Source: UBA11889 sp046582115 (lineage in GTDB: Bacteria; Pseudomonadota; Gammaproteobacteria; Pseudomonadales; Azotimanducaceae). Taken from it: a stretch of 64,000 nt of DNA. A program made the position numbers and the translations under genes. Location: the NCBI GenBank assembly GCA_046582115.1, contig JAYGFA010000047.1:1-64000 (forward strand). Direction: 5' to 3'. The notes below the pieces were generated by a model. That model was not told the origin of the DNA. It saw only the letters and a program-made list of their open reading frames with translations, and did no database searches. How positions within the stretch are numbered: position 1 is the stretch's first letter; every line of letters begins with the position of its first letter. This document shows, in pieces, positions 59,886 through 64,000 of this stretch.

Positions 59886-61325
59886 TCAATCCGATTCTAG
59901 GAGCGCCTGCGCCTCTATTGCCACGCGCGTTCCCTCGAAAAATCTGGGATTGGTTTCGCCCCAAAATCGTACGGGGTTTTCGAATACGAAGTGGGAGAAA
60001 TCACTGTCGGTGATCTTTTCGTCTTCAACCAGTTCGTATGCTTCCGGAAGAACACCGGCCATATCCTGTACATCAAAGTGGCCGACGTCGGACCCAAACA
60101 ACGTCTTTATTTCGGCATCGAATGGATTGTTCTTGGTGTTGAACGCCCAAGCATTGGTCGCATCATCGGCTTCGCAGCCAAAATAAAACCGGTCCACAAA
60201 CAAAGACTTAATGTCCGCCGCTTCGGTAATTTCGCAAGCCGAATAATCATCCAATTCGGCAAGGCCCCCCGTTGTCTCAGCGCCATTCCGAGTGCTGATT
60301 CCTTTACCTGAACGAACGGCATCAATCATTTCGGGGCCACCATAACGTTCAACCAATTCGGTCAATTCCGCGAGATCTAATTGCGCAGGGTCGGTGTACT
60401 CAAGCGCTTCGCCGTTGCGAATTTGCCAGTGGCCGATCAGGTCGGCGTACAACAAACAGGCGAAGCCGACGCCTCCCTCGAGAAACCCAAAATTCAAATC
60501 TGAAAAGCGTCGAGATACGCCCCCCAAGAACAACGCCTTGCAGGTTGCTTCCGAAGCGGCGGCAAAATGACCGATGTGGTTGTAACAAAAGTTAGTGGGT
60601 GACACGCGAAGCGCTTTGCCACGTGAACCTCGATGAAACATCGGCGAAACCCCAAGTTCTCGGCACTTTTGCCACACGGGGTCGTAATCATGTGCACTAT
60701 CCAGGCCAATGACATCGAACCAGCGCGCCAAATCACTTGCGTCGGGTCGCTCGTCTACCACTCGACCCACCGGGCGTTCGATGAGGCTATTCATCGTGAC
60801 CGCTTTCAGACCAAGTTCCCCAACGGCGTGCTCTAGTTCCGCGACAGCTTCTTCTGGATCGTGCATCGGGATAACAGCGACGGGAGATATCCGGTCACTG
60901 AACGGTTCGAACAACTCTGCGCAATAAATATTGAATGCACGGCAAAGCGCGCGACGCGCTTCGGTGTCATCGATACGCGGGAAGCCAAGACCCATCGTAG
61001 GGAAGAGGACCGCGTAATCGATCCCAAATTCATCAAGCCTCTCGTACATGAGTGCGGGCAGCATGGCAGTCGCGCGATCTCTCGTATTCTTAGTAGGCGC
61101 ACCCCAAAATGCTTCTTGAGCGACATTTTCATGACGCCTCTCTTCAGGCGTCATACTCAGCGAACGGCGGACCCGTTCACCATTGAGTTGTATGCCACGC
61201 CGCGCGGCAACGCCACCTATCTTCCCCAAGGCCTCAACCACCACGGGCCCGGTTTCAAGCCAGTGCCCGTCCGCATCGATGACCGGGTGCGAAAGCCGCC
61301 CTCGCAAAATCGCTGCTTCTGACAT
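59886..61325 (-). CDS. amidohydrolase family protein (ACMSD-like)
   Basis: A 479-residue metal-dependent hydrolase of the amidohydrolase-2 type. The opening VIDADGHWLETGPVV holds the first metal-binding residues. LKAVTMNSL, MFHRGS (His) and FGSDVGHFDV (Asp) mark the other metal positions. ISPVAVIPMHDPEEAVAELEHAVGELGLK is the usual barrel segment. Relatives decarboxylate or hydrolyse aromatic acids; the substrate here is not known. AGGGAGGA lies just before ATG 61325. It is 18 bases downstream of the D-aminoacylase-like gene on the same strand and so probably in an operon with it. Confidence 0.87.
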   Translation of the reverse strand: MSEAAILRGRLSHPVIDADGHWLETGPVVVEALGKIGGVAARRGIQLNGERVRRSLSMTPEERRHENVAQEAFWGAPTKNTRDRATAMLPALMYERLDEFGIDYAVLFPTMGLGFPRIDDTEARRALCRAFNIYCAELFEPFSDRISPVAVIPMHDPEEAVAELEHAVGELGLKAVTMNSLIERPVGRVVDERPDASDLARWFDVIGLDSAHDYDPVWQKCRELGVSPMFHRGSRGKALRVSPTNFCYNHIGHFAAASEATCKALFLGGVSRRFSDLNFGFLEGGVGFACLLYADLIGHWQIRNGEALEYTDPAQLDLAELTELVERYGGPEMIDAVRSGKGISTRNGAETTGGLAELDDYSACEITEAADIKSLFVDRFYFGCEADDATNAWAFNTKNNPFDAEIKTLFGSDVGHFDVQDMAGVLPEAYELVEDEKITDSDFSHFVFENPVRFWGETNPRFFEGTRVAIEAQALLESD

Positions 61326-61343
61326 AGTTCCTCCCTATTCTTT

Positions 61344-63044
61344 CTAGCTCGCCCGCCCTCTAAATAGTCGTCCCGAGGCTGAACCGGTGTGCTCGTTGTC
61401 CGTTAGAAAGACTTCTCCATTCACGATGCTGTGTCTAATCCCATCAGCCACCTGTTTTAAACGCTTCGCGCCTGATGGCAGATCGTTAACCACTTCCGGC
61501 ATGCGTGGCGCCACGGTCTCGGGATCAAATACCACGAGGTCAGCGTTGAGGCCTTCGCGAATCAAACCGCGGTCATGCATTCCCCAATACGTTGCCGGCA
61601 CACAAGTCAGTTCTCGAACAGCTTCCTCAAGGGTCATGGCTTCCTTTTCGCGGACCCAGTGCGATAGCAAGTGAGTTTGCAGCGAGCTGTCCATGATTTG
61701 CGACACATGGGCACCCGAATCGGAGAACGTCACCACCGAGCGGGGGTGTTTCATCATCTCCAACACATCTTCTTGGTTTTCGTTAGCCGCTGGCTGACAA
61801 AAAAACTGATTAAAATCGGTCTCCAAAGACAAGTCGATCATCAGTGCAACGGGATTCACGCCGCGTTCGCGAGCGACATCTTTCAACAAGCGTTGTTCCC
61901 CAACCATCGAATCCATGACGTAAAGATGGTCGTAATCCGGCGGTCGTGCCTCGACACCGACGATCCGGTTTTTCGGCGCTTCGCCATTCGCGATCTCGAC
62001 TAACTTCTTGCAAAGACCCGGATCTCGCAATTGACGCTTTTGCTCGTCTAACGACGAAGCTCGGATGTCCGACCACAAATCCCAGCGATCAAAAGGCATC
62101 TGGGTCTTAAAGGAAAGCATAGTATTAAGTGCCCGCGAATGGACCTGCACAAACATCCGGCCACCCGCGATCGCGGTCTCCTCCAACAGCTCAAAATAGG
62201 GTCGCCAATGGTCGGGCGCGAACCGTGAACTAAACATACCCCACGTCTGTACGACGCCACTGTCGACGGCTAAATCACGAAGCCGGACATGGTATTCGCG
62301 CAGTCGATCTGGATCCCGACCCACCTGCTCACCCGCAATTTCGAACAACCCTCGTCCAGTTCTTCCTACCGCCGACACGATGGCCCGGACCTCCTCCCAA
62401 TCCGCAACGCGGCTCGCGACCGGAAGATCGTCGGCAGTCAAATGGTTAGGCGTTCGCGACGTCGAGAAGCCGATCGCACCCGCACGAACGCCCTCCTCAG
62501 CAATATCGCACATGCGACCAAGTTCGTCCGCCGATGCCCGTTCAGTAAACGCACGTTCACCCATGACGTACGTCCGTATCGCCGAATGTCCAATGTAGCC
62601 GGCGTAATTAATGCCCTTTGGCAGCGCGTCAACGGTGTCGAGGAACTCGGGGAACGTCTCCCATGACCAGTCAATTCCAGCCTGCATTGCGCCCCGAGAA
62701 ATGTCCTCGGCACGTTCAAGGTTTTTGAACACAAAGCCCGCGTCAGGTTCTGCACAAGGGGCAATCGTAAACCCGCAATTTCCCATGACCACGCTGGTGA
62801 CACCGTGATAACAAGAACAAGAACCAAGTGGATCCCAGAATACTTGAGCATCCATGTGGGTGTGGCCGTCGATGAAGCCTGGCGCAACAACCTGATCTTC
62901 AGCATCGACGGTTCGATAGGCTGTGTCGCCAAGCCGCCCAATGGCTGTGATTTTGCCGTCGTTCACGCCGATATCCGCACGAAATCGTGGAGCGCCCGTA
63001 CCATCAACAACGGTGCCGTTCTTTACGACCAAATCAAATGCCAC
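61344..63044 (-). CDS. N-acyl-D-amino-acid deacylase family amidohydrolase
   Basis: A 566-residue amidohydrolase of the D-aminoacylase group. The N-terminal barrel has LVVKNGTVVDGTG and VVAPGFIDGHTHMDAQVFWDP, with the two HxH metal residues. MGNCGFTIAPC is a family signature and contains the conserved Cys. GFSTSRTPNH and FSDSGAHVSQIMDSSLQTHLL complete the pattern, and a C-terminal beta-sandwich follows (NADLVVFDPE). It cleaves N-acylated D-amino acids or related compounds. GTG 63044 has GGGAGG 7 bases upstream. It starts the two-gene operon with the ACMSD-like gene and diverges from the binding protein gene. Confidence 0.9.
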   Translation of the reverse strand: MAFDLVVKNGTVVDGTGAPRFRADIGVNDGKITAIGRLGDTAYRTVDAEDQVVAPGFIDGHTHMDAQVFWDPLGSCSCYHGVTSVVMGNCGFTIAPCAEPDAGFVFKNLERAEDISRGAMQAGIDWSWETFPEFLDTVDALPKGINYAGYIGHSAIRTYVMGERAFTERASADELGRMCDIAEEGVRAGAIGFSTSRTPNHLTADDLPVASRVADWEEVRAIVSAVGRTGRGLFEIAGEQVGRDPDRLREYHVRLRDLAVDSGVVQTWGMFSSRFAPDHWRPYFELLEETAIAGGRMFVQVHSRALNTMLSFKTQMPFDRWDLWSDIRASSLDEQKRQLRDPGLCKKLVEIANGEAPKNRIVGVEARPPDYDHLYVMDSMVGEQRLLKDVARERGVNPVALMIDLSLETDFNQFFCQPAANENQEDVLEMMKHPRSVVTFSDSGAHVSQIMDSSLQTHLLSHWVREKEAMTLEEAVRELTCVPATYWGMHDRGLIREGLNADLVVFDPETVAPRMPEVVNDLPSGAKRLKQVADGIRHSIVNGEVFLTDNEHTGSASGRLFRGRAS

Positions 63045-63120
63045 GCCTACACCTCCCAACGATCAGTCTAGCAGAACGAATATGATAGATTGGCGGACTG
63101 AACCCTGGAGGAGCGGTTAC

Positions 63121-64000
63121 GTGAGGGGGCTCGCGCTTCTAAACGCACTGTGTCTTATTGCTGGATCCGGATTGGCTTCCGAGATCGAGTACCGGCATGG
63201 CTACGCGTTTTTATCGACGCCCAAATACCCAGCGAATTTCAAACATTTCGATTACGTCAACCCCGACGCCCCTAAAGGCGGTCGAATGCGAATTCCAGCG
63301 ATGGGTAGCTGGGACAATTTCAACCCGCTGTCTGTCCCGGGCGGTCAAATGGTTGCGGGTCTCAGCGTCGAAGCGCCGCACTGGAATTTGTTACACGATG
63401 CGTTGATATCTCAAGCTGCGGACGAACCCTCAACGATTTATGGTCGCCTCGCCGAGGGCATTGCGGTCGCGGACGACGGGTCTTGGATTGCCTTCAAGCT
63501 TCGCAAGAACGCGCGCTGGCACGACGGCAAACCCGTGACCATCGATGATGTCTACTTTTCCTACACCATCTTCACCACCGTTGCGTCGCCGACCGTGGCA
63601 ACACCGCTCGAGCCCATCGAATCGTTTGAAGTTATTGGACCCTGGGAAATTCGGTTCAACATCCGCGAAACCGATCGAGGCGATCCCCTTTTGCCGCTGC
63701 GGATCGGTTCAAAACCGATACTGGCGAAACACTACTGGGAGTCGCGGGATGTCACCAAAACAACCGTCGAACCCCCTATAGGTTCCGGCCCCTATCGGAT
63801 CAAAGACTTCAGGATCGGTCGTTCCATCCGGTGGGAACGGGTCGACGACTATTGGGGCGAGGACCTGCCGGTCATGCGAGGCCGTTTCAATTTTGATGAA
63901 TTGAAGTGGGACTACTTTCGTGACGATCAGGTTCAAACTGAAGCGCTCAAGGGCGACATCATTGACGTACACGAAGAAAATCTCCCGAGACTCTGGGAGA
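63121..64000 (+). CDS. extracellular solute-binding protein, family 5 (peptide ABC transporter), cut by window edge
   Basis: The first 293 residues of a periplasmic substrate-binding protein, open to the window end. It has a signal peptide (residues 1 to about 20, LALLNALCLIAGSGLASE). The mature start, YRHGYAFLSTPKYPANFKHF then NPDAPKGGRMRIPAMG, resembles YejA-type microcin/peptide-binding proteins. NLLHDALIS, WIAFKLRKNARWHDGKPVT and GSGPYRIKDF are family 5 hallmarks. It would deliver oligopeptides to an ABC permease probably encoded beyond the window. GTG 63121 has GGAGGAG 7 bases upstream. Confidence 0.88.
   Translation, partial: MRGLALLNALCLIAGSGLASEIEYRHGYAFLSTPKYPANFKHFDYVNPDAPKGGRMRIPAMGSWDNFNPLSVPGGQMVAGLSVEAPHWNLLHDALISQAADEPSTIYGRLAEGIAVADDGSWIAFKLRKNARWHDGKPVTIDDVYFSYTIFTTVASPTVATPLEPIESFEVIGPWEIRFNIRETDRGDPLLPLRIGSKPILAKHYWESRDVTKTTVEPPIGSGPYRIKDFRIGRSIRWERVDDYWGEDLPVMRGRFNFDELKWDYFRDDQVQTEALKGDIIDVHEENLPRLWE

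Noticed and set aside
1..64000. Search for CRISPR arrays, insertion sequences, integrases, phage genes and rRNA
   Set aside because: No regularly spaced repeats, transposase or integrase motifs, or rRNA sequences were seen; the decayed region at 51691-53445 has no mobile element beside it.

Overview
The window is a gene-dense chromosomal segment (about 65 genes, mostly short intergenic gaps, both strands used in short alternating runs) of a Gram-negative bacterium. An LpxA acyltransferase, an outer-membrane BtuB-type receptor, lipoproteins and a SPOR protein show the outer membrane. A perfect enterobacterial-type LexA operator (TACTG-(TA)5-CAGTA) points to Gammaproteobacteria, since alphaproteobacterial LexA sites look different. 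The many acyl-CoA dehydrogenases, crotonases, CaiB/BaiF transferases, SDRs and amidohydrolases resemble heterotrophic, probably aquatic and uncultivated lineages. The genus cannot be named from the sequence.

Layout. 1-1248 (-): edge of a UGSC-family gene and its conserved partner. 1342-6030 (+): alpha/beta hydrolase, PhyH dioxygenase, LpxA, and a Gfo/Idh/MocA-aldo/keto reductase fusion. 5996-9037 (-): RDD membrane protein, then the run CMD protein, aldo/keto reductase, SRAP. 9132-16385: acyl-CoA dehydrogenase, oligopeptidase B-like peptidase, CoA-transferase-like protein, HDAC-like amidohydrolase, SDR and crotonase. 16469-26673 (+): APH kinase, GNAT, CDF zinc exporter, lipoyl synthase, leucyl aminopeptidase, cysteinyl-tRNA synthetase, cobalamin riboswitch with its TonB receptor, and an M20 peptidase. 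26717-35372: HNH nuclease, MaoC dehydratase, SPOR lipoprotein, cupin, peroxiredoxin, DMT exporter, arylsulfotransferase-like propeller, Ldh-family dehydrogenase, MDR reductase and a LinB-like haloalkane dehalogenase.

35559-40753 (+): SDR, PpiC-HupE pair, then NIPSNAP-like, SnoaL-like, hotdog thioesterase and crotonase genes. 40789-50366 is mostly (-): acyl-CoA dehydrogenase, a (+) group of methyltransferase, crotonase and DUF169, a frameshifted acyltransferase, two coupled folate fusion genes (HPPK-DHNA and HPPK-DHPS), an unknown conserved protein and a secreted M20 peptidase. 50438-57347: LLM monooxygenase, a decayed stretch with remnants of a FAH hydrolase, a molybdopterin oxidoreductase and a SnoaL protein around an intact alcohol dehydrogenase, PdxA, the LexA operator with a small zinc-ribbon gene, RibB(A), and a frameshifted GH51 arabinofuranosidase. 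57356-64000: CaiB transferase, tRNA-Arg, two exported small proteins, two amidohydrolases and the start of a peptide ABC binding protein.

Functionally the window mixes core genes (lpxA, lipA, cysS, pepA, fol, pdxA, ribB, tRNA) with many accessory acyl-CoA and small-molecule catabolic genes. The most unusual items are the 30-bp LexA palindrome abutting an apparently leaderless zinc-ribbon gene, the doubled HPPK domain in adjacent fusions, two single-base frameshifts in otherwise intact genes, the FAH/molybdopterin-oxidase scar, and several enzymes lacking a canonical catalytic residue.
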